NCBI GenBank assembly: GCA_907163375.1
Contig: CAJQUW010005318.1
Coordinates: forward strand, 1 to 64,000
Direction of reading: 5' to 3'
DNA from: Prostheceraeus crozeri
Lineage: Eukaryota > Platyhelminthes > Polycladida > Euryleptidae
Length of the DNA: 64,000 nucleotides
Positions 45,074 through 57,803 of the stretch are shown here, one piece after another. The position numbers were made by a program, and so were the translations under genes. How positions within the stretch are numbered: position 1 is the first letter of the stretch; every line of letters starts with the position of its first letter. Below the pieces are notes generated by a model that worked only from the letters and a program-made list of their open reading frames with translations, made no database searches and was not told where the DNA came from.

Positions 45074-45146
45074 CCCTGTGAATATGCAATCGATAAGGGG
45101 GTGGCGGTGGGGGTCAAAACATCATTTGTCTCAAATTTGACGCTGA

Positions 45147-45876
45147 TTCCAAATCTGGTCTCTGTTTGCCCGTCCGACGCTTGCTTCACCTGCTAGAGCG
45201 ATTTTCATAAACATTCTAACTCTGTCGTTTTTCGCCAATCTCCCAAAATCTTAAATGACGCCTCACATCTAAACGAAGGCAGATACGAACAAGCCATGTT
45301 TTCCACTGAATTTGTCTCACTCTTAGCTTTCAAACGAGCTATTGCACGACTTTCTACCATCTCTACAACCAAAGTTGGAAGATCGGTGCCGAGGGGGGGT
45401 GGGGATGGGGGTGGGAGTCAGAACTTTTTCTCTCCGATTGAGTTGGGAAGACGTTCCTAAACCCAAAATTGGCCAAAACGTCCGAATTTGCACTCCATTT
45501 TCCCATCCAAGCACTCCTTCATGTCGAAAAACGACTTTTCTCATCCCAAAACCTCCAAAACCTGACTTTTTCCAACTCTGACAGTTTCCTGCCATTTTCC
45601 TCCCTAAACCCAAGAAAATGAGTCCAAACTGAGCTTTTCACTGCCTTTTTCTCATTCTCAGCTTTCAAATGAGCTATTGCACGACTTTCTACCATCTCTA
45701 CAACCAAAGTTGGAAGATCGGTGCCGAGGGGGGGGACAGTTTCCTCCTCACGGACCCATTCCTCCCAGCACATCCTTGACGAACTCCCTCACCTTCCTTC
45801 CAGAGGGTGGGGTCGGGGGTGGGGGCTGAGTCAGCATTTCACATTTTGTCCTTGCGCCTGCAATGGGGATACTACT
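45147..45876. repeat. Right terminal inverted repeat of element B
   Basis: Inverted mate of 29586-30315, with high identity and small length changes in poly-G tracts (for example at 45393 and 45728). It ends GGGGATACTACT, followed by the ATCGTG duplication. Confidence 0.9.
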
Positions 45877-45908
45877 ATCGTGCGCATGTAAATGCATCTA
45901 TGTTAAAC

Positions 45909-47561
45909 TCACAACTCGGTGAAGAGCATCACACATCGTCGGAGTAGCGTATAGGTTAATTCATTCAAAACACGTTTTATTTCCGGGAATTCAATATCGC
46001 TGACATCGTCTATAGAAGGCCAAACAAACTGTTGAGGCTCATTACGATACTGTACGACAAATTTCACTTCAAATTCATAATTTCCGTATAACTTTTGAAC
46101 TTGACCGAGATAAGTAGGCCTATTCTGAGCATTCCGTGCTGTTGAAAGGCTGACGACGATCCAAGCACCTTCGCTTATGGATAGTTTCGGGACCAAGCTG
46201 GAGTTTTCTACGTGGTCTGATAAAGATTCGTTATAAATGATTCGGCTGATGTACATTATTGTCTCTGAGCCAGACATCTCTGATTCAGTATCAATAGCGG
46301 AACCTGTATCGGTATCCTCACTCGGATCTTGCGTGGGATTACTTATATCCATCAATGATACACTTTTCCAGCTACGATGTTGACCTTGCGACGAGTAGTA
46401 ACAATTCGTTTATCCGGACGATATCTCATTTCTCTGAAAAAGGAAACTAAACTATCGGAGAGATTTTCATCTGAGAGCTTATTTTCTTCTCTGTTCTCAT
46501 CACTAGTAGATTCGCGAATTTGGCATATCACTTTATCTCGATTCAGAGGTATCCTACAATACCAGTTTTTTTCAAACCCTGCTACTACGTTTTTGTTTCC
46601 TCTTCCATCAAACTCAAGTTGCTCCAATGTTTTCTTTAGTAATGCGGGAAACTGATCCTTATGCAAACTAGGCTGATTTTTTCCAAGACCTCGCTTCCAT
46701 TCGTCAAGGACATTTCTCCATGTACGCTTTAGAGGACAGAAGTATGAAACATCTGAAGGTTGTGTTAGATGTGTTGAATTTCTGGGAAGAAATACAAAGG
46801 CAATGTTGTTTCTTTCACACGATTCAGTTACATCCTTCGTTAAATGACTGGCAGGATTATCACCTATCAATACTTTTCTACCTGGTAATCGTCTGAGGCA
46901 ACGCAAGGCTACTTTAAGAAACCAATCGGTAAATGTAATTGAATCAAACCATCCACTAGCTGATCTGTTATATCTGGCATTGGACGGGCCATTCAGCATC
47001 CAAGTGTGCCACATCCCAGTGGCTTTGTAGACAGTGTAAACAGGAAGAATACTTCCATCCGCAGCAGCACAAAACATAACTGAAATAGAAGATTTCGTAC
47101 TATTGACTACACGCTCCGGATGCTTGCAACCTCTTCGAACAAGACATTTCCTCGTGCCAGGATTATCCACAAAGCATGTTTCGTCGTAATTTAGTATATT
47201 GTGTGGAGGCACTCCCTTCAAAGTCTTGCTCAAGTTATCAAAATACTAATTTATCACACCTCTGCTAACCTTAGCTCTTGCCCTTTTGATGTTAGGAGTC
47301 ATTCGAATCGTAACGTCTTTATGTCTTGATAAAAAAACTCATCTTTCCCCCGGGAGATTCCTTCGAAATTTCTTGATGTGGATATCTTGTTTGTTGATGT
47401 TTAATCCGGCGCCCCAGGACATTTTTGGAAACACCATACTTCTGGGCAGCATTCCGTATGCTTATACCATCATTAATTTCTTTCACAGCATTCTCAATTA
47501 CTTCATGATCGTGGGCCTTGTATCCTCTTGTGCCGGTTTTCTTCTTATATTTTCGCGGCAT
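45909..47561 (-). pseudogene. pogo-like DDE transposase, internally deleted
   Basis: Three frames on the minus strand make one broken gene. 47561-47319 is an N-terminal helix-turn-helix (IRNAAQKYGVSKNVLGRR). 47233-46352 is the DDE catalytic domain with the acidic positions in NILNYDET, LIGDNPASH and THLTQPSDV. 46355-45909 is a C-terminal domain (YEFEVKFVVQYR, QQFVWPSIDD) typical of insect/invertebrate pogo relatives. About 100 residues between the helix-turn-helix and the catalytic domain are missing, so it is inactive. Confidence 0.8.
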
Positions 47562-49030
47562 CGTCTCGCAAAACTGGTGGAGTGACTTGAGACACCTGAA
47601 ATATAAGGAAATATTATAGTCAATAAAATCGATGTATACAACAATTATGTGTTGAAATGTTATTAGATAGAAGCATTTACTAAAATAGAGTGATGATAAG
47701 TTCGGGTATGCTACATTTTTAGTTTTACAGTTTATAATCAGTGACTATCTCAGATAGTAAATAATTTATTTCACAAATAGAATACTCGTATAAGAATATT
47801 TTTGTTGATAATTGATCTTGTGTTTGATATGTTATTTTGTTCATGAAGTGTAGTATCTATAGTATCAAATAAAGCTGATTTGTTATACCAAACAATACGT
47901 TTGAGGACGGACAGGGAACCTAAATATAAGGTTGATATAAAGTAAGAAGTGAATTGGGACAATGAAAAATTACAAAATGTAATTAATTTAGTATATCGCC
48001 TCATTGCAGCAACTCACATTTATTTATCAATACACGTTATAAGTATGGACATATGTCCTCGTTGTAGATACTTACACTTTGAATGTGGCTGCTTCTATCT
48101 AACCAGTTCAGGTGAATTAAGATGGCAACTTAAAATCATATGATTGATCTGAATTAAAGTACCACTTAAACAAATATATACGTAAGCATACGTTGTAAAT
48201 ATAAAAAAATCCGAAAGATAAAGTTGATTTCAGATAGTTTCTAAAAAGTGTAGCTAAATGGAATTTGATAAATTAGTTTTGATGATAGACCGGTAAATTG
48301 TCTCAAAATTCAAATTAGTCCCATTTCACCCCGCTGTCCCAATTCACCTCGTTCTACGGTATATTAGGTAGAGTGGTAACTCCTCATTTATTAAATTCCA
48401 ATGTATACACTTTCGATTTTATTAAATGAACTCAAGGGAGATACAGGTGGCAATGTCACCAAATGTGAGATATGCAAATTTTTTTTGCAGTTTTTCAGAA
48501 ATTGCAACGTAATTGAGTGATCATGATTGTAATGCAGAAGGAATGATGGTATTTCACAGATTCTCATGACAGCCTTAATGTTTGTTCACAATTCGATGGG
48601 CTCCTATTACTTTCATGCTCAACCTCAAGGGTATTTTCTTGAGCGTGATCATCACAGGCAACCTGCAACTGACAGAAAGTCACATAAGCACAAACAATGA
48701 TTTCAACATAGACATCGGATTAACATCCTAATAATGTTATCTGATGTCTATGGATTTCAATTAACTTTGAAAGTTGCAAATGGGTCGACTACATCACTAT
48801 TCAGATTCATGAAATAAAACATGAATTTAATGAATCATAAAATCATGCCGGTGAAAATTGAATTAAAAACTTGAAATTTCAGCCAAGAAACTAGCACGAT
48901 TAATATCGTGACTTTTTCATGAAGACTTTCATTATAATACAATTCATGAAAATCCCTTGATAATCAGCTTGATTTCCGCTTTGTTAGGATGCTTTTCAGC
49001 AAATATTCATTCCTTTTGATATTCAACTTG

Positions 49031-49715
49031 TTTCATACTACATATTTAGGAGAGCCACCTCGGTAGTAAATAAATTGGCAAATTTTGACTTTTTTTCAAA
49101 AGTGCTCAAATAATTTTTTGGACCACGGGAACGTCATCTCCGCAAAAAACTGAATCTTTTGATATAAAATTTTTCACTGTGTGCAGATACCAAAGACATT
49201 TAATTGTTTAAAAGGGCTAGATGCCTAAATTTGAACCCATTTTAGTACGGTCCTTATCGTGGCAAAAAAAGCATTACGGCAATGGGGCGAAATTGCTGTT
49301 TTGTCGGCTGTACGGTATGCAATGCGACAAAAAGCCTTGGAAATGGCACATGATGTAAAGCATAATTCCCTGATATCATATGATAAGTTTCAAGAATATT
49401 CGTCTAGTAGTTTCTCTGATAAAAATTGTTAAAGATAATAGCAGTAATACAGCAGTTTAATGCAGTACTATCAATTTGGAAGAAAAAATATTCAGATGAA
49501 GACTGATGGGGTCATAGAGTAGGGATATACAGGTAGAGTGTCGACTCAAAAAAGTATCTATATACAGTGAAAATTTTTGTATCAAAAGATTCAGTTTTTT
49601 GCGGAGATTACGTTCCTGTGGTCCAAAAAATTATTTAAGCAGTTTTAAAAATGTCAAAATTTTGCATATTTTAATACTACCGAGATGACTCTCCTATATA
49701 AGTAGTATGAAACAA
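49031..49715. repeat. Nested inverted-repeat element in the left foldback arm
   Basis: GTTTCATACTACATATTTAG and its inverse near 49700 bound a unit whose subterminal GGACCACGGGAACGTCATCT-type words are inverted near 49600. Relatives occur at 54780-55365 and 63687-63870, so this is a repeated MITE-like family. A central word, GCAATGGGGCGAAATTGC, recurs inverted at about 55009. Confidence 0.65.
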
Positions 49716-50000
49716 CACTTGACGAAATGACTTGCTATGTCTTATCAAGTCTGATCAGATTCTTGCAAAGTCTGATCAGAACTTATTATTATTTAAGATC
49801 TTACATTTCCTGACCAGAAAGTATCAGACTTACTAAGTAATTCTGCAAAATAAGATCTTTTCAGATCTTACCAGTTGATAATTGAAATTAAAAAGTAATT
49901 AAAATTTAAACCTTCAAGTCCGAATATAGTGCGAAGTCAGACGACATGAATGATTTTGGTTGTTAAATGACATTGATGGAACATCAGTGCACTGGATATA

Positions 50001-50458
50001 CAGGGTGAGGCAAAAGTCACGCCCCAGTAAAAAGAAAAGGAATTTTTTGTTATTCTTCTATTTTTATTATATGTACATCTAATTATCACTGGGGTACAAC
50101 ACAAGATGCATTCAGCAGTTCATAATAACACTTCTCGAATTGCTTACCGTCAGTCACTCTGCCACATTGCAGTTGTTCGATTGTTCGTGGTCGATGACTA
50201 CAGACTTCAAGTGACCCCGCCATGGCAAAGGACCCGCCCTACCGATCCAGTGATTCGGGTTCACGAACTTTTCTGGATTTGATTCAGCATAAAAACGGCC
50301 CATTGCAAAAAGCTTATGTTAACTGCCCTTACTTTTCTCATAGAGCAATTTCAATCAATGACTAAATTTGCAATCTAACAGAGCTAGATGGAAGACACTT
50401 GCTCTAACATGACTAATCGACTATATTTTTGCTGGGGCGTGACTTTTGCCTCACCCTG
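50001..50458. mobile_element. 458-bp mariner-type MITE
   Basis: Perfect 27-bp inverted ends (50001-50027 and 50432-50458, starting CAGGGTGAGGC) are flanked by TA on both sides (49999-50000, 50459-50460). No coding capacity. It is inserted in the centre of the large foldback. Confidence 0.9.
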
Positions 50459-51219
50459 TATGTAGACAAACGCATTTTTTCTACTTAAAAGATTCCTAAA
50501 AATTTACAAATAAGATCTTACACGACTGATACTTTCTGGTCAGAACTTGTAAGATTTCCTTAGTAAGATTAGGTAAGTCATTCCGTCTAGTGAAGTTGGA
50601 TATCAAAGGGAATGACTATTTGCTAATAAGCATCCTAACTAAGCGGAAATTAAGCTGATTATCAAGGAAATCTAATGAACGGCATTATAATAGAAGTCTT
50701 CATGAAAATGGTCGCGATCTTATCCGTGTTTTCTTGACTGAAATCTCAAGTTTTTAATTCAATTTTCACCGCCATGATTTCATGATTCACTATAAATTCA
50801 TGTCTCATTTCTTGAATCTGCATAATGATATGGACCCATATACATCTTTCAAAGTTAATTGTCTTTGAATCTAGATTTTGCTCTACAGTGGCAGGTTGCT
50901 TATGATCACGCTTAAGAAGATTCTCTTGAGGTTGAGCACGACAGCAATAGCAGGTCATCGAGTTGCTTATTTTAGAAACATTGCCTCTCCAAGGCTGTCA
51001 TGACACGGAGGATCTGTAAAATAATATCATTTCCTTCTGCTATGCTATCATGATCAGTCAATTCCGTTGTAATTTCTTCAAAACTGCATAAATGTGCAAT
51101 ATGTCACATCTGGAACAAACTCCGACTGTATGTCCTTTGAGTTGATTTAATAAATTCGAAAGTGTATGTATACACATTGGGGATTTAATAAATGCGGAGT
51201 ACCACTCTACCTAATATAT

Positions 51220-54200
51220 TTACTCTATGGATGGGGTGTTGATGAACACTGAAGTCCCCCCTGTAGAATTCATTGCTATTAACAAATTCAGTGAGAATCC
51301 GAATATTACACTGAGGAATTGGCTATTAACCCGTTCAACTCGGATGTCGAGCGCTACTCGACATGAGATATCTGTTCTCTGAAGCGAATATTTGAATTCA
51401 TCACTCCTCTCCGTGAGCGAATAGACTCCTGGGCAGTTAGCTCAGGAGCGAAATAAATTTCTGCATTCCTTCTCATCTTTCTTGTTTTAGAATGAATAGC
51501 TAGGAGGGATATTTTGTTTAGGGAGACCAGGCCTAGTTGCACTTTCTTTACACTTCAGTCTACTAGCATGTAGTAGCTCACACATGTAGCCCTCTTGGAA
51601 CATGGATCGTAGATCCCCCATTGTTTTCTAGGGAATGGCAGTTATTTAGTATCACCGAAAAGAACCCAAAAAAAACCTAAGTATTTAATGCTCTATCCCA
51701 AGCATTACAATGCACACATGACAAAAAAACAGACGTCAGTCATGAGCGAGCGGAACAGGTAGTCCGATACACAGACCGGATACACAGACCCGATTGGGCA
51801 CAGTACCGGGTCTCCTTGTCGATATCCACAGCGATGCGGCTCTCCTTTCGCAATGTCTTTCGCGTTTTGCGGCGCGACCTGCGCTGCGTCGGGCCTGGGT
51901 TTCTTGATGGCTTCTTGATGCGGCCACGTGGAATTTGTGGGGCGGCCTAAAAATCAAAACTTCTTTGCGGCCATACACAATCAATCACTTAGAACGAATT
52001 TACTTTTTACTTGTTTACAATCATTGTCCTTTGTCCTTAAGTAAGCTGTCTTGTGAATTTCATGAAGCGCTGATTGCCATTTAGAGAACATCTGCATTCA
52101 TCAATCGTCTCTGTATCAGATATTCGATGAAGGCTCTATTAGAAGTGATCTTCAAAATTTTACCATCAAATCCATCTCAATTCTAACTAAATCGATACTC
52201 GCCCATCCTTGCATTTCATTTCGAGTTCGTCATTGCTTTTCCATTACTCATCATTTCTCTGGGATCGTATTCTGTTTATTGGGACTTATTCATTTCCCAC
52301 TCATCTTTCTTACCTATCGAGGCCTGCCGATATTCACTTCGTTTGCTCGTTTTTGTCCAGCAACTTCCGCCTGCTTTTTTTCCACGTCTTTCAAAGGCAT
52401 GAGAGTCGAAGCTCCCTCGCAAATCGGTTCTGCGGTCAGGCCAGTGAGTGTGCCGGTTTCGGCCCAGTCGCGTCGAATTTCGTATCGACGCAAGGTTTTC
52501 GCAACGCAAGTTTTTCAGTCCAAAACAAGTTGGCCAAGCTGGTCGAAAGGTTTCGTTAAAACATCAGTTTTCCAGATGCAAAATGGCATTCGAGCACAAA
52601 AGAGTTTCGATGATGTTCTTGAAGGCCAATTCGCTTCAAAATGAACAGATTCCAAATACACATTCGTCCAAAGTGTAAGGTCATCACACCATTGATCGCT
52701 CTCTTCGACCTCACTTTCGCTTGATGCTCAATCTTGTCGAGAACTCACGTGTCTCCTCGGACAACGCTGACTGCTTGTAAGGTGATAATATCTAAAAAAG
52801 AAAATTTAAACACAATCAGAAATTATACTTTGAGGGGTGGTATATCTCCTTGCAAATGCTGAGGCTCGTTGACTGGTAATACCGTGTTCCTCTCGAAGCT
52901 TCCGTAAAAGCACAGGAGTGTAATCGAGCCCGCTACGATGTCGATCTTGACTTCCTTTGAGGCGTATAAAGCGAACCATCCGTAAACCATAAGGTTTCCT
53001 CAACAAATCCCATGAGAAGAGTCCAATCCAGAATGAAGCTCCGCAGAACTTCCTCAACTCGCCGAACATCAAGGCCGCGTTTCGAATCATCAACAGTTTT
53101 GTAGGCCCCGGCACATTGTTCCACCCACCTTGAAAATAAAGAGGGGACAGTTGCGACAGTTGGGTTACTACGTTATGAGTTTCGATTCGTAATATGAATC
53201 AAGGTTTTTTATTACTCCGCGTCCTGTCGTCAACATTCGCGGGTCGCTTCTTCACTTCCTGGTTCGTTCTGAGTCATCAAAACTCGTCATTTGCTGACCT
53301 TTTGGTCTTATTTTTCGTCACCACCGATTCAGAACTTTCGGTCGACACCATTTCGTGGTCACCCTATGGCGTTCCTCATCCAGTCATGGTCACTTCAATC
53401 CTCGATTCTACTGGCTCGCTGGACTCTAATGTCCGTTCTGATGTTCCCTCGAAAGGCCTCCGGTGTTCCCAGTAGCCATCTCGATCACACCAAAAAGATT
53501 CACAATCGATAGCAACTGATTCACACCAAACAATGACACACAGAGGAATTTCAGACCTCGCAGACTGAAAAATTTCAAAGAGTCAATTGTTATGCGCTCT
53601 GGTTAGTTTAATCATATCATTGAATGTCAGTTCGCATTGTCAAACAACAGCATCCCTCATCATTCAAATTAACTGTGTTCAAAAACCAGATGACTAAATC
53701 CCCTCTCAAAATTCATCATGGACCATTGAACAGTTAGTTCAATTGATTTTGATCTTTTAGATTGCTTTTGAAACAACACTGATACAGCTGACGGAATAGA
53801 TTCACATGTACTTAAGCATAACACTGATTAAGACAAACATTATTATACATGTCGATGAAAATCGTACAAGTTCAATCAAAATAGTAAAATAGAAAACTCG
53901 ACATCCGCTCCTGAAACAATCAAAAGCATAAAAAGCAGCTCGACAGAGAACTCTGAATAATGAAATGTCATAGATTGTCTGAGTTCCCTCTCGACAGTGC
54001 AAAAGAAGGTTGATTGCATCGAGATCATCCGCCGCTCGCCCCTCGACTGAAGGTTGCTTCTGAAGTTAGAAAGTTAGAGTTGATTGGGTTAATAAGGCTC
54101 AGCCATGTCAACAACGCTCTTAGTTATTCACCAGGAATGAAACTATTTAACATGGATCTATGTATTGTAAATAATTAACAGAAGAGGTCATTTTACGTCC

Positions 54201-54779
54201 AAGTGGAATCGATCATCGGATGTCTGTCAATGTCAAAGATGTCAATGTGCATTGTATAACATCCGTAATATATGTTGTTTGTTTTTATTTGCCTGAGCCA
54301 ATTTTACATCAAATTTTCTGATAATTCATATATTTTTTTCTGTTGTATCATGTAATTTCTTACCGCAAAATTACATTTACACGTTAGATTATTGCCAAGC
54401 TTGGCAATCGCGTTTGGCGTGGCCGGGCAACGGTGGGCACAGCAACGATAACCATAGCCAGGCTTCGCTCTTATTACAAGAAAACAATCTGCATGACCAA
54501 AAGTAAAGACGCGGTTCATTTTTCTGTTCAGAAAAGTCATTTAGTCATGTATTTGGTGAATTGTAGGTGAACTTCACTCTGCTTTTATCTAAGAATGATA
54601 CAATTGGATTTCATTTGAGCTATTCCTATAAAACATGAGCTCTTCACATCTGCTTCACATTTAATAATCAACTGACATAAAATAATTCAATGGAGTCTAA
54701 TTGAAAGAATTGTATCAACAGGATGCTCTTATTTACAACTACGTTATGCAAAACATCTGAAAAAGTAGAATAAACTATT
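51220..54779. other. Stretch without a convincing gene
   Basis: Mostly AT-rich. Two patches look exon-like. 51950-51740 on the minus strand follows a TTTTGATTTTTAG acceptor and gives a basic peptide (RGRIKKPSRNPGPTQRR). 53124-52806 on the minus strand has two overlapping open frames (for example WVEQCAGAYKTVDDSKRG). Neither resembles a protein I know, and either could be a retroelement fragment. Confidence 0.3.
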
Positions 54780-55365
54780 ATTTGTTGGAACTTGGACGCT
54801 GTATTTAGACCAAAGATATTTAATATATATGAGGGCTAGATAGGAAGTAAACGACAATCCTATTGTTCTCGATGGACCGGCTTTGGTCAGCTGACTTCAA
54901 ATGTTTTTAATTTTTGAAACAACACACAGTATCAGTGGCTTATGCTTTATACAAAATGATATTCATATGGCGCTCTGTCGCATCGCACATCGTACGTCAA
55001 CAACATAGCAATTTCGCCCCATTGCCGCAATGCTCCTTTTGCCCTCAACCGTACCGAAACTAGTTCACAGCTGATAGCCCATTACATAAACAAGTGTTAA
55101 ATATCTTTGATTTAGACATATATACACATTTCTTGAATGCGCTTTAGTTCTGTAATTGCTAAAAAGAGGCAATGAAAATGACTATTTGTTGCTCGCTTAC
55201 AAATATTTTCAAATTCATGCAAGATCAGCTGATTTTCACTGGTTTCGTTGTACACAATGTAAAAACACGCCTATTTCCTATCTAACCCTTTATAATATTA
55301 AATATCTTTGACAGACACTTTTTTCAGTCGACACTCTACCTATATATTTCCCTACTCTATAATAC
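54780..55365. repeat. MITE-like copy into which the retrotransposon inserted
   Basis: AAAGATATTTAATAT (about 54817) is inverted near 55300, with GCAATTTCGCCCCATTGC in the middle, matching the nested element at 49031-49715. The family sequence resumes beyond the retrotransposon at 63687. Confidence 0.55.
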
Positions 55366-57148
55366 TGTGACCTCTGCTCTATCGTGTATATTTCCACTTA
55401 TCGGTGAACGGAGAGAATTTACACTCTCCTGAACTTTGATATCAGGTTAACGCTTTTGATTAATGACTTGTGAATCAGATGGCGAGACGGAAAGAGAAGA
55501 TGCACACGGTTACTATCGTTGCATCTAAATCTGCTTTGATTGCTGTTCCCCATAACGGTCCAATGACGGGCAGAGCAGCTCCGCGGGACGTGTGTGAAGT
55601 TAGCGGAACCACCCAGCGGAACCATTTTTTGCTATAGCTTAATTCTATTCGAAACAGCTGCTAGTTTGTCAATTTCAGTCTCCTGATTACGAATCTGAGC
55701 TCAGATTTCACAAATTAACAGTCGTTTTTGAGAAAATCAAGTTTGAAGATAAAAGTGGTTCCGCTGTGAAGTTAGCGGAACCATCCAGCGGAACCAATTG
55801 CTGAGTCTCGCTGATTGACGCAGTAAATCAATTTCTTTTGGTCAATACCCGATCAATTTTGTTGTGCTGATCACGAATATGTGCCTCATCTTTCAAAACA
55901 ATGCAGATTTCACCCAGAAATCTGAATTTCACTTTTTCTGCAAGCTGATTGTGAAGTTAGCGGAACCATTTTTTAATACAAAGAATTTTTCAGCAAAATC
56001 CATCCTCTCCTACTAATTTGAAGCTCCTAATCACAATTCTGTAATCAGATTTGCAAAACTTGCCCGCATTGCAAAGATATTCCTCTATGTGGGTCCGCTG
56101 AGATTCCGATGAAATCCTTGAAAACCGTAAAATCAATTTTTCTCGGCAAGTACTTATCCTCCCGTGAAATCGGACGGCAGACCGTGATCAGTGAAGCAAT
56201 TCCATTCTCTTGGTATGTCTATTGCAGTGATTCTCTGCAAAAATTAGAATTTGAAATTTTAATGCCAGTAGGTGGTTGGCGAACTTCACAGCGGACCCAC
56301 ATAGAGGAATATCTTTGCAATGCGGGCGAGTTTTGCAAATCTGATTACAGAATTGTGATTAGGAGCTTCAAATTAGTAGGAGAGGATGGATTTTGCTGAA
56401 AAATTCTTTGTATTAAAAAATGGTTCCGCTAACTTCACAATCAGCTTGCAGAAAAAGTGAAATTCAGATTTCTGGGTGAAATCTGCATTGTTTTGAAAGA
56501 TGAGGCACATATTCGTGATCAGCACAACAAAATTGATCGGGTATTGACCAAAAGAAATTGATTTACTGCGTCAATCAGCGAGACTCAGCAATTGGTTCCG
56601 CTGGATGGTTCCGCTAACTTCACAGCGGAACCACTTTTATCTTCAAACTTGATTTTCTCAAAAACGACTGTTAATTTGTGAAATCTGAGCTCAGATTCGT
56701 AATCAGGAGACTGAAATTGACAAACTAGCAGCTGTTTCGAATAGAATTAAGCTATAGCAAAAAATGGTTCCGCTGGGTGGTTCCGCTAACTTCACACACG
56801 GTCCCCATAACTGTCCAATGACGGGCAGAACAGCTCCGCGGGATCCTCGATGGTCAAAACGCGGCGGTGGTTACCAAAGACCAGTACAGAATGATGACCC
56901 AAGCCAAATTTCGATATTTAAAGTGAAACCCAGAAACCTAGACGTCACGGATCTGCTATCCTTCCTTCCTCTTCCGTATCTTCTCCTTATTACTTGTAAG
57001 TCTCGTCGTAGTTGAACTGAGGTTTCAATACACATATATTATTTGAAACGCCTTTTTGTCTTCGGATTTCCTTATAGTTGAACCGCATCGGATTTGAACT
57101 CGAGGGGATCGAATACCTGTCTTGTATATAGAATAAGACGAGGTTGCA
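55366..57148 (+). repeat. 5' LTR, split by a foldback insertion
   Basis: Without the insertion and its duplicated flank it is about 529 bp, matching the 3' LTR at a few percent divergence. Confidence 0.9.
55589..56800. mobile_element. 1.2-kb foldback element with about 500-bp arms
   Basis: The arms (55589-56100 and 56290-56800) are near-perfect inverted copies around a spacer of about 190 bp. Each arm holds three copies of GTGAAGTTAGCGGAACCA, spread along it, likely binding sites for a transposase encoded elsewhere. A 42-bp stretch of the LTR is present on both sides (55547-55588 and 56802-56843) with two mismatches; the 3' LTR has it once. No coding sequence. Confidence 0.85.
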
Positions 57149-57803
57149 TTGGAGGTCCCACCAAGTCCGAGTCCGGTATTCCTTTCCTCTTCACTTCCTT
57201 CCACGCTATGTTCACAGTCCGTCGACCGGGAATCCACTATATGGTAAGTAAATAAATTTTCTATTCTGAACGGTTGACAATTTCAAAATATTTCATATCA
57301 CATTATACACTGTTGAGTATTATATTTTCATTAATGTGTATATTTAATATTAATTTGTTCGTACGTTAGTGTGTGGCCACCGCTATTGTCGAAATCGCAT
57401 TCCCCAAATTATCGGTGTTATTGAGTTATGTGAATTATTGAGTTCAGTGAATTATTGAGTATGAAGCCTGATTGTAAGAAAGGCTGTGTTGAGAAATATT
57501 GATTGCTGCGGCGTAGTTATCTGTTCCTTAAGATATAAGAATAGGCCTATATTTCGATTGTAATTGTGCATTTCGACAAAAACTTTAAAGTTGTAACTTT
57601 AAATTTCGAGCACAACCTTCAATTTTATCTGTAATCCATCTATACTGGCAAGTCACAGAATATATAATACCCGAAGTTGAACCATGACGGCAGTAGAAGA
57701 CTTAGTACCGGTACTTAGAATCGAGCAAGTTTCACAATCTCTGGCGGACATCCAAAATAATGGCAAATGACTCAATGTCCCAGTTAGCGCTTCCGCCTTA
57801 GTT

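Larger units (their letters stand above)
29586..45876. mobile_element. Element B: complete Polinton/Maverick-like element, 16.3 kb
   Basis: Terminal inverted repeats of about 730 bp start AGTAGTA at both ends. The flanking hexamers are identical (ATCGTG at 29580-29585 and 45877-45882). A 5'-AG terminus, long inverted repeats, 6-bp duplication and protein-primed PolB are the accepted Polinton/Maverick hallmarks. Rightward genes fill the left half; PolB and the coiled-coil gene run leftward. No integrase, FtsK/HerA-type ATPase, adenain-like protease or capsid gene is visible, so it may be non-autonomous or a distinct lineage. Several genes carry stops or indels. Confidence 0.9.
29195..48359. 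mobile_element. pogo-like Tc1/mariner transposon interrupted by element B
   Basis: Both ends carry GGTGAATTGGGAC a few bases from the tip, in inverted orientation, and both are flanked by TA (29193-29194 and 48360-48361), the Tc1/mariner duplication. Subterminal GGTGTATTGGGACA-type words occur near 29395. Removing element B and one copy of its 6-bp duplication leaves about 2.87 kb holding one transposase gene on the minus strand. Insertion therefore happened first for pogo and later for the Polinton-like element. Confidence 0.75.
48361..51219. repeat. Large foldback (inverted-repeat) element
   Basis: The left arm from 48361 and the right arm back from 51219 are inverted copies. Examples are ATTAGGTAGAGTGGTA near both ends, the CCTCAAGGG...TTGAGCGTGATCA region against its inverse near 50900, and AATCAGCTTGATTTCCGCTT against its inverse near 50640. 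Arms are about 700-850 bp and moderately diverged. It directly abuts the pogo end. The centre is filled by later insertions. Confidence 0.75.

Noticed and set aside
55419..57015. Open frames across the 5' LTR and its foldback insertion
   Set aside because: They lie in palindromic or LTR sequence, and the 3' LTR yields similar chance frames.
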